From positions 784,202-848,201 of the forward strand of contig NZ_WJPK01000002.1 of assembly GCF_009649685.1 (NCBI RefSeq): a stretch of 64,000 bases of DNA. Reading direction: 5' to 3'. The translations under genes and the position numbers were made by a program. The DNA is from Flavobacteriaceae bacterium EG-1. Lineage in GTDB: Bacteria; Bacteroidota; Bacteroidia; Flavobacteriales; Flavobacteriaceae. Under the pieces are notes generated by a model. That model did no database searches. It worked only from the letters and a program-made list of their open reading frames with translations, and had not been told where the DNA came from. Positions 44,541-53,611 of this stretch are shown piece after piece. How positions within the stretch are numbered: the first letter of the stretch is position 1; every line of letters starts with the position of its first letter.

Positions 44541-45755
44541 TTACTCTTTTGAATAGACTAATTTGCCATTGATATAGGTTTTTTCAATGATCATCTCATT
44601 GTTTTCCATTCTAAAAAGAATAAGATCCGCACGTTTCCCTTGTTTAATCTCACCAATAGTATTTAACTCGAATAACTCTGCTGGATTTGTACTTGCCATT
44701 TGAATAGCATCTTGTAGAGAACATTGTGTAAAATTCATAAATACACTTAAACATTTACTTATTGGAGAAGCCGCACCAGCAAGTACATTTTCCTTGGGTA
44801 GTTTTACTACATTTGGTGTTAGCAGAAGGGTTCTTTCACCCCGAACATATTCACCTGGAGGCATTCCCGCTAGGTCAAGAGCATCGGACACTAATATAGT
44901 TTTGTTTACTCCTTTTGATTTATAAAATGTTCGTACTTCTTCTTTTGTTAAATGATATCCATCAGCAATGATACTTATACTAATTTTATCCTCTGATAAT
45001 TGAGGCCAAATAGGATTGTGATGTCTGTTTATTTCATTTGCGCATCCGTTACCTAAATGAGTCGCCATTCTGGCACCTGCATCTACTGCATGTTGTACAT
45101 CTTTTTCAGAGCCGTTATGATGCCCTAGTGAGACAACAACTCCACTTTCTACACATTTTCGAATGAATGGAATAGCTCCATCTAGCTCTGGTGCTAAAGT
45201 AATTAAGATAATTCCGTTATCTGCTGCCTTTTGTAATTCTTTAAACTCTTCCCAATCCGGATTTTTTATATATTTTTCTAAGTGTGCTCCTCTAAATCCA
45301 GCAATTGGTGAAATGTATGGTCCTTCTAAATGAAAACCGGGAATTGATTTGGCAATTTCTGGGTCTTTACGAGCTTCCGCCATTATGGCGAAATTCTTTT
45401 TTAAACGATTAATATCGCTAGTTATTAATGTAGGAAAGTAAGAGGTTACACCTGCTTTCCAAAGAGCTTTGGTGGCTTTCTTAACATCTGAAACGGTTAA
45501 ATCTGGACCTGAAAAATCTACACCCATATAACCATTTATTTGAACGTCAATAAGACCAGGTGACAGATATAGCTTAGAACCATTTTCTACTTCTGAAGAA
45601 CTCGTTATTTTTGAAATCTTACCGTTTGTAGTTTCTATTTGTACAAATTGTTGATTAGAATATAAAAAACCTTCGATTACATTAGAGTTTTCAGGCACTG
45701 TAAAACTTGTTGCTAACATTAAAAATAAAATTGCATAAATAGTGGTAGTTCTCAT
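44541..45755 (-). CDS. nagA: N-acetylglucosamine-6-phosphate deacetylase-like amidohydrolase, exported
   Basis: A 404-residue amidohydrolase of the NagA family, with an unusual N-terminal signal peptide (MRTTTIYAILFLMLATSFTV). Motifs: LIDVQINGYMGVDF (E. coli-like QxN metal site), FHLEGPYIS with the metal Glu, VSLGHHN, ATHLGNGCANEINRHHNP and VSDALDLAGMPPG with the catalytic Asp. The HLGNGCANEI section differs from the canonical HLFNAM of cytoplasmic NagA. Export implies it acts on a free N-acetyl sugar in the periplasm, not on the 6-phosphate, though the signal could serve membrane anchoring. It is followed by the transporter gene 3 bases on. Confidence 0.87.
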   Translation of the reverse strand: MRTTTIYAILFLMLATSFTVPENSNVIEGFLYSNQQFVQIETTNGKISKITSSSEVENGSKLYLSPGLIDVQINGYMGVDFSGPDLTVSDVKKATKALWKAGVTSYFPTLITSDINRLKKNFAIMAEARKDPEIAKSIPGFHLEGPYISPIAGFRGAHLEKYIKNPDWEEFKELQKAADNGIILITLAPELDGAIPFIRKCVESGVVVSLGHHNGSEKDVQHAVDAGARMATHLGNGCANEINRHHNPIWPQLSEDKISISIIADGYHLTKEEVRTFYKSKGVNKTILVSDALDLAGMPPGEYVRGERTLLLTPNVVKLPKENVLAGAASPISKCLSVFMNFTQCSLQDAIQMASTNPAELFELNTIGEIKQGKRADLILFRMENNEMIIEKTYINGKLVYSKE

Positions 45756-45848
45756 AAATTATCTCAAAACTGTATTATAAAATATTGTTGCGACCAGAAT
45801 TGATCGAATAATCAAACATAAGGATTTTCTTAAAAAACGCTAGTTCCT

Positions 45849-46946
45849 TTAGTTCTTGGACAAAAAATTACCAACAGTAGGTTCTTTAAAATCCATGTAA
45901 TAATCTACAGTTTCCTTAATAATGATATCAAGAGGAACAAGCTGTAGTTTTGAAGGGATTTTTTTGTAAATAAAATAATGGAATAAAGCTTTTACCGCCA
46001 TAGAGCCCTGGAAAAAAGGTCTTTGTGATATAAGATAATCAATATTTCCATCTTTCATTTCTTTAATATTATCTTCTAATAAATCAAAACCAATCATTTT
46101 TACTGAAAGCTCATGTAACACATGATACTTCGCAATTAATGAGGCCTTTGAGTTCGTCACAAAAACACCTTTTGTTTCAGGGTTTTTTAGATAATATTTA
46201 GTTAACTCAACATTAATGTCTCTTTCTTCAAGAGAAGGTATTGTAATTGACTTAATTTCTCTTTTGCTGTTGATGTTTGAATCGTTAAAAAATTCGCGAA
46301 AACCTTTTTCAATTACATTTAAATTACTGTTCTCAACAGATTTAATTAGGTTAACAATTAATATATCGTCATTAGGACTTAATATTGAACTCATTAGTTT
46401 AGCCGCTACATATCCGCCACCTTTTAAATCTGGTCCGATATACGACAAGTCTTTTTGGTCAGGAATAAAAGAATCTATAAAAATATAAGGGATTTGTTTT
46501 TCCTCAAGTTTCTTAATAAACAATTCACTTTCTTTTCTGAAAAGTGGGGCCAATATTACACCATCAGGATTGGCATCTAATACAGCCAATGATTTTTCTA
46601 CAAAACTAGACTCTTCTTTTAAGTCGTAATCAAAAGCAGTATAAGTAATGCCAAAATCTTTGTATTCAGCAGCAGTTTGTTTAACACCTTTTTTAGGGAG
46701 TTGCCAAAAGCTATTTGTAGAGTCAGGATGTGGTAATAAGCTACATATATGGCGTTGCTTTCCTAACGCCAAGGTGCTTGCTAAAAAATTTGGATTAAAA
46801 TTTAAAATTTTAATCGCCTCCAAAATCTTTTTCTTTTTATCTGGTGAAACGTTTCCCCTGTTATGAATAACACGATCAACTGTGCCAATAGAAACATTTA
46901 CAAACTTTGCTATGTCTTGAATTGTTGTTCTTCTTGACTTATCCAC
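45849..46946 (-). CDS. LacI-family transcriptional regulator
   Basis: A 365-residue repressor-type regulator. An N-terminal helix-turn-helix (TTIQDIAKFVNVSIGTVDRVIHNRGNVS, about residues 7-34) and hinge helix are followed by a periplasmic-binding-protein-like sugar sensor (about 65-350, ILAPLFRKESELFIKKL, GYVAAKLM, GVFVTNSKAS, IDYLISQRPFFQG). The GTVDRVIHNRG recognition helix is typical of Bacteroidota regulators of sugar PULs. It is divergent from the secreted Gfo/Idh and SusCD genes and upstream of the nag genes. A TATATTTG -7 box overlaps a palindrome in front of it, so it likely represses itself and the rightward operon. Confidence 0.93.
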   Translation of the reverse strand: MDKSRRTTIQDIAKFVNVSIGTVDRVIHNRGNVSPDKKKKILEAIKILNFNPNFLASTLALGKQRHICSLLPHPDSTNSFWQLPKKGVKQTAAEYKDFGITYTAFDYDLKEESSFVEKSLAVLDANPDGVILAPLFRKESELFIKKLEEKQIPYIFIDSFIPDQKDLSYIGPDLKGGGYVAAKLMSSILSPNDDILIVNLIKSVENSNLNVIEKGFREFFNDSNINSKREIKSITIPSLEERDINVELTKYYLKNPETKGVFVTNSKASLIAKYHVLHELSVKMIGFDLLEDNIKEMKDGNIDYLISQRPFFQGSMAVKALFHYFIYKKIPSKLQLVPLDIIIKETVDYYMDFKEPTVGNFLSKN

Positions 46947-46978
46947 TGGTTTTTAGTTTTATAGAGTTCTAATTTTCC

Positions 46979-46994
46979 TTGTGTGCCTACACAA
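46979..46994. promoter_or_regulatory. LacI-type operator 1 (TTGTGT-N4-ACACAA)
   Basis: TTGTGT GCCT ACACAA is a perfect 6-bp inverted repeat with a 4-base centre, immediately upstream of the LacI gene. It overlaps the -7 element at 46992-46999 on the minus strand, a position suited to autorepression. Confidence 0.65.
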
Positions 46995-46999
46995 ATATA
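46992..46999 (-). promoter_or_regulatory. Candidate -7 promoter element (TATATTTG) of the LacI gene
   Basis: The minus strand reads TATATTTG, an exact TAnnTTTG match about 50 bases before the LacI start. Its last three bases overlap the palindrome at 46979-46994. No clear -33 TTG is visible. Confidence 0.55.
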
Positions 47000-47067
47000 C
47001 ATAAAAAATACTCATTAATGCATGATTGTAGGGCTAAAATGTAAGAAAAAATAATTTTTTAGAAATA

Positions 47068-47098
47068 TTTGTTTGCGTACACAATTTTTGTATTATTG
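47068..47098 (+). promoter_or_regulatory. Candidate promoter of the rightward PUL operon
   Basis: TTTG at 47068-47071, a 19-base spacer, then TATTATTG at 47091-47098 (one mismatch to TAnnTTTG) lies 46 bases before the ATG at 47145. The second LacI-type palindrome fills the spacer. Confidence 0.5.
47069..47084. promoter_or_regulatory. LacI-type operator 2 (TTGTTT-N4-ACACAA)
   Basis: TTGTTT GCGT ACACAA matches operator 1 at 14 of 16 positions, with an identical TACACAA right arm, and is a one-mismatch palindrome. It sits between the -33 and -7 boxes of the rightward promoter. Centres of the two sites are 90 bases apart, which would allow looping or dual repression. Confidence 0.65.
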
Positions 47099-47144
47099 TT
47101 AACTCAATATTAAATCTTCATCAAAATTCAAAGAATCTTGTGCT

Positions 47145-48521
47145 ATGGATAATCAGAAAAATGGACGAAGAATTTTTTTAAAAAACACTACGATGGCTGC
47201 TGCTGCCGTTCCTTTTTCTTTATCTGCTACTGATTTTAAAGATGAATCTAAAAAAGGAAGTAAAGGAAAAACAAAGTATGCTTTAGTAGGCACAGGAACT
47301 AGAGGTAGTAGTTCTTGGGCAAAGCCCATAATTCAAAACTACGCCCAATATGCAGATTTGGTTGCACTGTGCGATATTAATATTGGACGTATGGAATATG
47401 CCAAAAAGTTTATTGGCACAAATGCTCCAACTTATCATTCTTCAGAATTTGAGAAAATGATTAGTGAAACACAACCCGATACGGTAATAGTAACTACCAC
47501 AGATTGTTTTCATGAACAATATATCGTTAAAGCAATGGAGTTAGGCTGTGATGTTATCTCTGAAAAACCATTGGTTACAGAAGCTCATCAAGGTCAAAAT
47601 TTGATAGCTGCTGAGAATCGTACAGGAAAGAAGATTACTACAACGTTTAATGCTAGATTTAGTAACGAATCTGAAGAAATAAAAAAAATATTAAACTCAG
47701 GTGAGCTTGGCAAAGTGCTTTCTGCTGAATATCACGAGTATTTAAATGTGGATCATGGAGCTTCTTACTATAGAAGATGGCATGGTAAAAAACGATTTTC
47801 TGGGAGTTTGTTAGTGCATAAAGCTTCACATCATTTTGACCAGATGAATTGGTGGTTAGACTCTGAACCAGTAACAGTAAAAGCTAACGGGAAAGTAGGT
47901 TTTTATGGAAAGAATAATTCGTTTAGAGGGAGCAACTGTAGGACGTGTACATTTAAATCTAAATGTGAATTCTATTGGGATATTGAATCATATGGAAGTA
48001 AAGAACTTTATCTCTCAGGAGAAGCTGAAGATGGTTATTTAAGAGATGGTTGTGTTTGGGATAAAGAAATTGACTCGTATGACGCTATGACTGTTGAAGT
48101 AGCGTATGAAAATGATGTATTATTAAGCTACTCTCTAAATTCTTATATGCCTTATGAAGGTCAGAATATTGCATTCAATTGTGAAAAAGGGCGTTTAGAA
48201 GTTCGGGTTTACGATGCACAACCTTGGGAGGTGGATAATGTATTTGAATTTAGAATTACCAAAAATTTTAACGGAACAAAAGCTTATGGGTTGGGAAGAG
48301 ATTCTGGAACTCATGGTGGTTCGGACGATAAATTAAGGGATAAAATTTTTAAGCCCAATCAACCAGATGAATTAAAACAAATGGCGGACTCTAGAGCGGG
48401 ACTTATGTCGAGCTTAATTGGTATTGCTGCTGTTAAGTCTATAGAAACTAAAAAGCAAATAAACATACATGATTTAGTCGATTTTCCTACGGAATGGAAA
48501 TGGAAAACTAAATTGAAATAG
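47145..48521 (+). CDS. Exported Gfo/Idh/MocA-family oxidoreductase (GH109-like)
   Basis: A 458-residue Rossmann oxidoreductase with a Tat-like signal (GRRIFLKNTTMAAAAVPF, residues 7-24). Cofactor motif YALVGTGTRGSS (about 45-56), EKP motif in DVISEKPLVTEA (about 140-151) and possible catalytic His residues in HKASHHFDQMNWW are visible. A Cys cluster, CRTCTFKSKC (about 266-275), may bind metal or form disulfides and is typical of secreted members. Secreted, NAD-carrying members include GH109 alpha-N-acetylgalactosaminidases and 3-keto-glycoside-forming enzymes, so a glycoside-cleaving role is plausible. It is first in the rightward operon, 98 bases before susC. Confidence 0.9.
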   Translation: MDNQKNGRRIFLKNTTMAAAAVPFSLSATDFKDESKKGSKGKTKYALVGTGTRGSSSWAKPIIQNYAQYADLVALCDINIGRMEYAKKFIGTNAPTYHSSEFEKMISETQPDTVIVTTTDCFHEQYIVKAMELGCDVISEKPLVTEAHQGQNLIAAENRTGKKITTTFNARFSNESEEIKKILNSGELGKVLSAEYHEYLNVDHGASYYRRWHGKKRFSGSLLVHKASHHFDQMNWWLDSEPVTVKANGKVGFYGKNNSFRGSNCRTCTFKSKCEFYWDIESYGSKELYLSGEAEDGYLRDGCVWDKEIDSYDAMTVEVAYENDVLLSYSLNSYMPYEGQNIAFNCEKGRLEVRVYDAQPWEVDNVFEFRITKNFNGTKAYGLGRDSGTHGGSDDKLRDKIFKPNQPDELKQMADSRAGLMSSLIGIAAVKSIETKKQINIHDLVDFPTEWKWKTKLK

Positions 48522-48619
48522 TAATTAACCTAAAAACATTAATGTATAAATGAAGTAACACCGAATAACTTTTACAAAATCGCGACCGAAATTTAAATGA
48601 GAACCAAATAAAACTAATT

Positions 48620-51600
48620 ATGAAAAAGAACGTACTATTATTTATAGTCCTAACCCTATTGCAAACCCCGTTTTTTGCACAGGACGCTAATATTACAGTA
48701 ACGGGAACAGTAATAGATCAAGAAGATGGAATGCCCGTAATTGGTGCAAATGTTGTTGAAAAAGGTACAACCAATGGAATACTAACAAATTTTGATGGAG
48801 AATTTACAATTGATATTCCATCTAATGGAATATTGGTAGTGAGTTATATTGGTTATGGTACCACTGAAATTTCTGTTGCTGGTCAGACCAATATCGAAAT
48901 ATCATTAAAAACAGAGGTGTCTGAACTTGATGAAGTTGTCGTAGTGGGTTATGGAACTATGAAAAAAAGTGATCTTACAGGGTCTGTTGCTAATGTGAGC
49001 TCTGAAACTTATAAAGACCAACATATGACCCAGATTACTGATATGCTACAAGGTACTGTTGCTGGTTTAAACATGACTCAAGGAACAACTGCAGCAGGAG
49101 GTGGCGAAATTGAAGTACGAGGAGCAAATTCTCTTAATGCTTCTACCCAACCAATGATTGTTGTGGATGGATCTATTTACAACGGGAGTCTGCGAGATAT
49201 TAATCCTTCAGATGTTCAATCAATTGATATTTTAAAAGATGCAAGTTCAGCAGCTGTTTATGGTTCAAGGGCTTCTTCGGGTGTAATTTTGATTACAACA
49301 AAATCAGGCGGTAAAGGTAAAGCAACGATTAGTTTTTCTTCGCAATTAGGTATGTCTAGTCCTACTAATGATTTTACTCCAAATGATGCATCAGAATACC
49401 TTACGTTTCGACAAGATGTGAAAAGAGCATTGGACACAGAATCGCCATCTTATTACTACGATAATCCAAGTCAACTTCCTTCAGGTGTAACTCTAGATCA
49501 ATGGAGAAGTGCTAGTAATAACCCAAATGCTGATAATACAAGAGAATGGTTAACTCGACTTACTTTCTTTCCTGTTGAAACAGAAAACTATATTAATGGA
49601 AATACGGTTGATTGGTATAATAAAATAATTCGTAAAGGAGCTGTACAGCAGAAATATGATTTGAGTATTAATGGCGGTAGTGATGAAGTTACGTATTACT
49701 GGTCTATGGGATACATTGACAACGAAGGGCTTGTCTTAGGAGATGATTATTCTGCTTTAACAACACGATTAAACTTGAATTTCAAGCCTACAAAATGGAT
49801 GGATATTGGTATGAATACTCAATATACAAATAGAGATGAAAGTTCTGTTACTGCTGATTTAACAGATATGTATCGAATGAGCCCTTATGGTTCTGAATAC
49901 AATGAAGACGGTACTATAAAAAGGTATCCAAATGATTTTACTATTGAGAACCCATTACTAAATTATTATGGACAAGATCGGGAAAATAAGATTAATACCA
50001 TATTTAGCACGCTCTATACAAACATACAGTTGCCATTCGGATTTAAGTATAAATTATCGTTCCAACCGAGATTTGAGTTTTCAAGAGATTACAATTTTTG
50101 GTCTTCTGAAACAATACAAGGTGGTCAAAGTGGTTACGCCACTAGAGAAGAGTATTCTTCCTTTAATTGGATACTAGATAATATACTTACTTGGAAAAAA
50201 GAATTTGGTTCACATTCTATTGATTTAACATTATTGCAGAGTGCAGAACAAAACAAATCGTGGTATTCTTACTTACAAAACGAACAATTTACTCCAAATG
50301 AAAACCTTGGGTTTAATGGATTGCAATATGGCGTAAACCCTGCAGTAAATACAGATGATAGGCAGTCTAACGCAGACGCTTCTATGGCTCGTGTAAATTA
50401 TTCTTATGACGATAAATATTTATTAACTGCATCCGTACGAAGAGATGGATATTCTGCCTTCGGTCAAGAAAATCCGAGAGCTACCTTTCCTGCTGTAGCT
50501 TTAGCATGGAAAATTTCAAGTGAAGATTTTTTTAATGTAGATGCTATAAATCAGTTGAAATTAAGAGCATCTTGGGGTATTAATGGAAACAGAGATATCG
50601 ATATTTACGGAGCCTTAGCTCAAACGCAATCAGATATTTATTATGATGGTACAAATACTCAGGTAGGTGTTTATAACAGCACATTAGCTAATTATGGGTT
50701 GCGTTGGGAGAAAACAGAATCGCTTAACTTCGGACTTGATTTAAGCATGTTCAATAACCGCATAAATTTTGGAGCTGACGTATATGTTATGAATACGGTA
50801 GATCTTTTAATGGAACGAAAATTACCAGAATTAACAGGGTATGAATCAATATTGTCTAACCTTGGTGAAGTAGAAAATAGGGGAGTTGAAGTTTCTCTTA
50901 ATACGGTGAACATAAGTAATGAAGATTTAACCTGGAGAACAGATTTAACTTTTTCATTGAATAGAAATAAAATTAAAAGCTTGTTTGGTGATTTTGATGA
51001 GAATGGTGAAGAGCTTCCTGATTATACTAACGAATGGTTTCCAAATCAAGCAATTGATGCTATTTGGGATTATAACACATTAGGTATTTGGCAAGTTGAT
51101 GAAGCTACTCAAGCCGCTGCAGTAGGTTTAGAACCGGGTGATTGGAAAGTAGAAGATGTTGATGGAGATGGTGTATATGATGAGTTAACCGACAAACAAT
51201 TTATTGGTTACACAGAACCCCGATTTAGATTGGGGATGAGAAATCAATTTAATTTCTTAAAAAACTTCACCGCTTCAGTCTTTCTAAGAGGTGAATTCGG
51301 GCAACTAAGTGCCTTTTCTTACGCACTACGTCAAGGAGGTAGCGATACTTATGACAGAAGAAATGAAGTCAACATTCCTTATTGGACCCCTGAAAACCCT
51401 ATTAATGATTATCCACGATTAATTACCAATACTACAGTATATGGAGGTGGAATTCAGATTTACAAGAAGAACTCATATGTAAGAGTACAAGATTTAACCT
51501 TGGCATATAATATTCCTGCAGATATTATGGAACGATATGGTATTTCAAATGCTAGAATATTCTTTTCAGGTCGTAATCTATATTATTTTTCTAAATGGCC

Positions 51601-51673
51601 AGGATGGGACCCTCAATCTCTAAATAGTCCTTTGGCAAAGACCTATTCACTAGGATTTAGTTTAACATTATAA
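48620..51673 (+). CDS. SusC/RagA-family TonB-dependent outer-membrane transporter
   Basis: A 1017-residue receptor for uptake of glycans or glycan fragments. Signal peptide to about TPFFAQ (residue 21). The carboxypeptidase-regulatory-like domain (about 25-95) has GANVVEKGTTNG and NFDGEFTIDI. The TonB-box signature is DEVVVVGYGTMKKSDLTGSV (about 106-125), followed by the plug (IMVVDGS-like MIVVDGSIYNG, IDILKDASSAAVYGSRASSGVILITTK) and a long barrel ending YSLGFSLTL. It is cotranscribed with the secreted Gfo/Idh gene upstream and with the SusD gene 21 bases downstream. The amino-sugar genes nearby suggest an N-acetylated saccharide as ligand. Confidence 0.95.
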   Translation: MKKNVLLFIVLTLLQTPFFAQDANITVTGTVIDQEDGMPVIGANVVEKGTTNGILTNFDGEFTIDIPSNGILVVSYIGYGTTEISVAGQTNIEISLKTEVSELDEVVVVGYGTMKKSDLTGSVANVSSETYKDQHMTQITDMLQGTVAGLNMTQGTTAAGGGEIEVRGANSLNASTQPMIVVDGSIYNGSLRDINPSDVQSIDILKDASSAAVYGSRASSGVILITTKSGGKGKATISFSSQLGMSSPTNDFTPNDASEYLTFRQDVKRALDTESPSYYYDNPSQLPSGVTLDQWRSASNNPNADNTREWLTRLTFFPVETENYINGNTVDWYNKIIRKGAVQQKYDLSINGGSDEVTYYWSMGYIDNEGLVLGDDYSALTTRLNLNFKPTKWMDIGMNTQYTNRDESSVTADLTDMYRMSPYGSEYNEDGTIKRYPNDFTIENPLLNYYGQDRENKINTIFSTLYTNIQLPFGFKYKLSFQPRFEFSRDYNFWSSETIQGGQSGYATREEYSSFNWILDNILTWKKEFGSHSIDLTLLQSAEQNKSWYSYLQNEQFTPNENLGFNGLQYGVNPAVNTDDRQSNADASMARVNYSYDDKYLLTASVRRDGYSAFGQENPRATFPAVALAWKISSEDFFNVDAINQLKLRASWGINGNRDIDIYGALAQTQSDIYYDGTNTQVGVYNSTLANYGLRWEKTESLNFGLDLSMFNNRINFGADVYVMNTVDLLMERKLPELTGYESILSNLGEVENRGVEVSLNTVNISNEDLTWRTDLTFSLNRNKIKSLFGDFDENGEELPDYTNEWFPNQAIDAIWDYNTLGIWQVDEATQAAAVGLEPGDWKVEDVDGDGVYDELTDKQFIGYTEPRFRLGMRNQFNFLKNFTASVFLRGEFGQLSAFSYALRQGGSDTYDRRNEVNIPYWTPENPINDYPRLITNTTVYGGGIQIYKKNSYVRVQDLTLAYNIPADIMERYGISNARIFFSGRNLYYFSKWPGWDPQSLNSPLAKTYSLGFSLTL

Positions 51674-51694
51674 TAACCTTAAATAACCTTAAAG

Positions 51695-53464
51695 ATGAAA
51701 AAAATACAGAAACAACTAGCGATATTAGGTTTGGTTATATTTGTGATGGTAACGTCATGTTCTAAAGACTGGTTAGACCCAGAACCAAAATCTTTTTTTA
51801 GTCCAGAAAATGTTTATGTTGACAAAGATGGATTTGAGTCTATGCTTTATACTTTGAGAAAGGCGCTAAAAAATGAAAACACTGGATATTTAAATTCTAT
51901 CGCCGCTGAGTATTCAGCTTCTGATTTGGCTTCGCCATGGTCGCAGCTAGATTTTCATAAGCTTACTCCAAATCAATCACAATATTATCCGTTTTTAGAC
52001 TTTTTTACCGAGACATTTGAACATATTAAAAATGCAAATGTTGCTATCTCTAGAATTGATGATATTGAATGGGAAAACGAAACTGATCGGAATTCAATTT
52101 TAGCTGAAGCTTTATGGCACAAATCGTATTGGTATTATCGTTTAGTTAATACCTACGGTGATGTACCATATGTGAATGAGGAAATTATTGGTGAAAAACT
52201 TGATTTTTATACACATAGTAGATGGACTATTTTAGCTAAGCTAGAAACTGATTTAGAGTATGCGGTTCAATGGTTGCCAGAAGTTGCAGGTCCAGGAGAA
52301 ATATCTAAAGGAGCGGCAAATTACTTGTTGACTAAAGTATATTTAGCAAATAGTGAATTCGATAAGGCCCTCGCAAGTATAAATCAAGTTATTGAAGGCC
52401 CATATTCTTTAATGGAAACTAGATTTGGTGTTGATTTAGCAGATGATAATCGAAATCTTATTTGGGATCTTCACCGCCCAAAAAACTTTAATAGTGCTGA
52501 AAATAGAGAAACTATACTTGCTATTGTTGATCGTTATGAAGCTCCTTCCGATGCTAGATCAGATGGTTTATATACGATGCGAAATTATAATGCACAATGG
52601 TTTCAGCCTGCAGTTTTAGATAGTCAAGGTGCACCTGGTATGACTACTGATGGCACTGGACAAGTTATGTATGATTCACTTGGTAGAGGAAATTGTAATG
52701 TTCGTCTTACACATCATTATCAATATAAGTTATGGGAATATGGTGGTCAGACTTGGGAGAATACACAAGATTTAAGACGTTCTGATATTAATTGGGTTGA
52801 TAAGCATGAACTTTTATATAACAATCCTGCTTCGGTAGATTTTGGAACCCCGGTGAATGAAGCATATTTTGCTCAAGAATTGGATACTTTTAAATATATC
52901 TATGCAATGCCACATTATATTATGTTCGTTCCTCAAGATGACCCTACAGCGAGACCAATGGGTGGGAATGGTGACTGGTATATTTATAGGTTAGCTGGAG
53001 CATATTTGCTTAGGGCTGAGGCATATTTCTGGAAAGGTCAATTAGCAGAAGCTGCATTAGATATCAATAAAGTAAGAGAAAGAGCTAATGCATTACCAAT
53101 TTCAGCTAGTGATGTAACACTTGATTTTATTTTTGATGAAAGAGCTAGAGAACTTTTTGCTGAAGCACCAAGGCATTCGGAGTTAATTAGAGTATCATAT
53201 ATGCTTGCACAACAAAATTTGGATGGTTATAGCCTTAGCACTTTTGGTGATAAGAACTATTATTATGACAGAGTAATGCGTCTTAATAAAACGTATGAAA
53301 AACAAGTGACCTTGTTGGGTAATACTGCAGGAATGGAGCCTTATCATGCACTTTGGCCAATTCCTTCTAACATAATAACTGCAAATACTTTGGGGGTAAT
53401 AAACCAGAATTATGGTTATGATGGTTATGCTGGAAATGTACCGCCACTAGAAGTTATTGAATAA
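51695..53464 (+). CDS. SusD/RagB-family nutrient-binding outer-membrane lipoprotein
   Basis: A 589-residue surface glycan-binding lipoprotein; lipobox MVTSC with Cys 22. The mature part begins SKDWLDPEPKSFFSPENVY, a standard SusD start. Helical repeats follow, with EALWHKSYWYYRLVNTYGDVPYV (about 130-152), GAANYLLTKVYLAN and, near the end, RLAGAYLLRAEAYFWKGQ and FIFDERARELFAE. All are hallmarks of the SusD family. It binds the substrate and lids the SusC partner. A terminator lies about 95 bases downstream. Substrate is inferred from context only. Confidence 0.95.
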   Translation: MKKIQKQLAILGLVIFVMVTSCSKDWLDPEPKSFFSPENVYVDKDGFESMLYTLRKALKNENTGYLNSIAAEYSASDLASPWSQLDFHKLTPNQSQYYPFLDFFTETFEHIKNANVAISRIDDIEWENETDRNSILAEALWHKSYWYYRLVNTYGDVPYVNEEIIGEKLDFYTHSRWTILAKLETDLEYAVQWLPEVAGPGEISKGAANYLLTKVYLANSEFDKALASINQVIEGPYSLMETRFGVDLADDNRNLIWDLHRPKNFNSAENRETILAIVDRYEAPSDARSDGLYTMRNYNAQWFQPAVLDSQGAPGMTTDGTGQVMYDSLGRGNCNVRLTHHYQYKLWEYGGQTWENTQDLRRSDINWVDKHELLYNNPASVDFGTPVNEAYFAQELDTFKYIYAMPHYIMFVPQDDPTARPMGGNGDWYIYRLAGAYLLRAEAYFWKGQLAEAALDINKVRERANALPISASDVTLDFIFDERARELFAEAPRHSELIRVSYMLAQQNLDGYSLSTFGDKNYYYDRVMRLNKTYEKQVTLLGNTAGMEPYHALWPIPSNIITANTLGVINQNYGYDGYAGNVPPLEVIE

Positions 53465-53559
53465 TTTTGAGAGAGAACTATCCTTATGTTTAATAAAGTG
53501 TAAGTGCTTTTATAAAGTTTATAAAGTAGGAAAGTTGAGTTGATTGAGTTAGTTTTAAA

Positions 53560-53590
53560 GGGGTGCTAGATTTTTAGCATCCCTTTTTTT
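53560..53590 (+). terminator. Rho-independent terminator between susD and the second nagX
   Basis: A 9-bp stem with one G-U pair (53560-53568 with 53575-53583) and a 6-base loop is followed by seven T residues. It ends only 21 bases before the ATG at 53612, so it would end the susCD transcript and limit reading into the downstream gene. Confidence 0.85.
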
Positions 53591-53611
53591 AGAAATTAAA
53601 AGAAAATTAAA

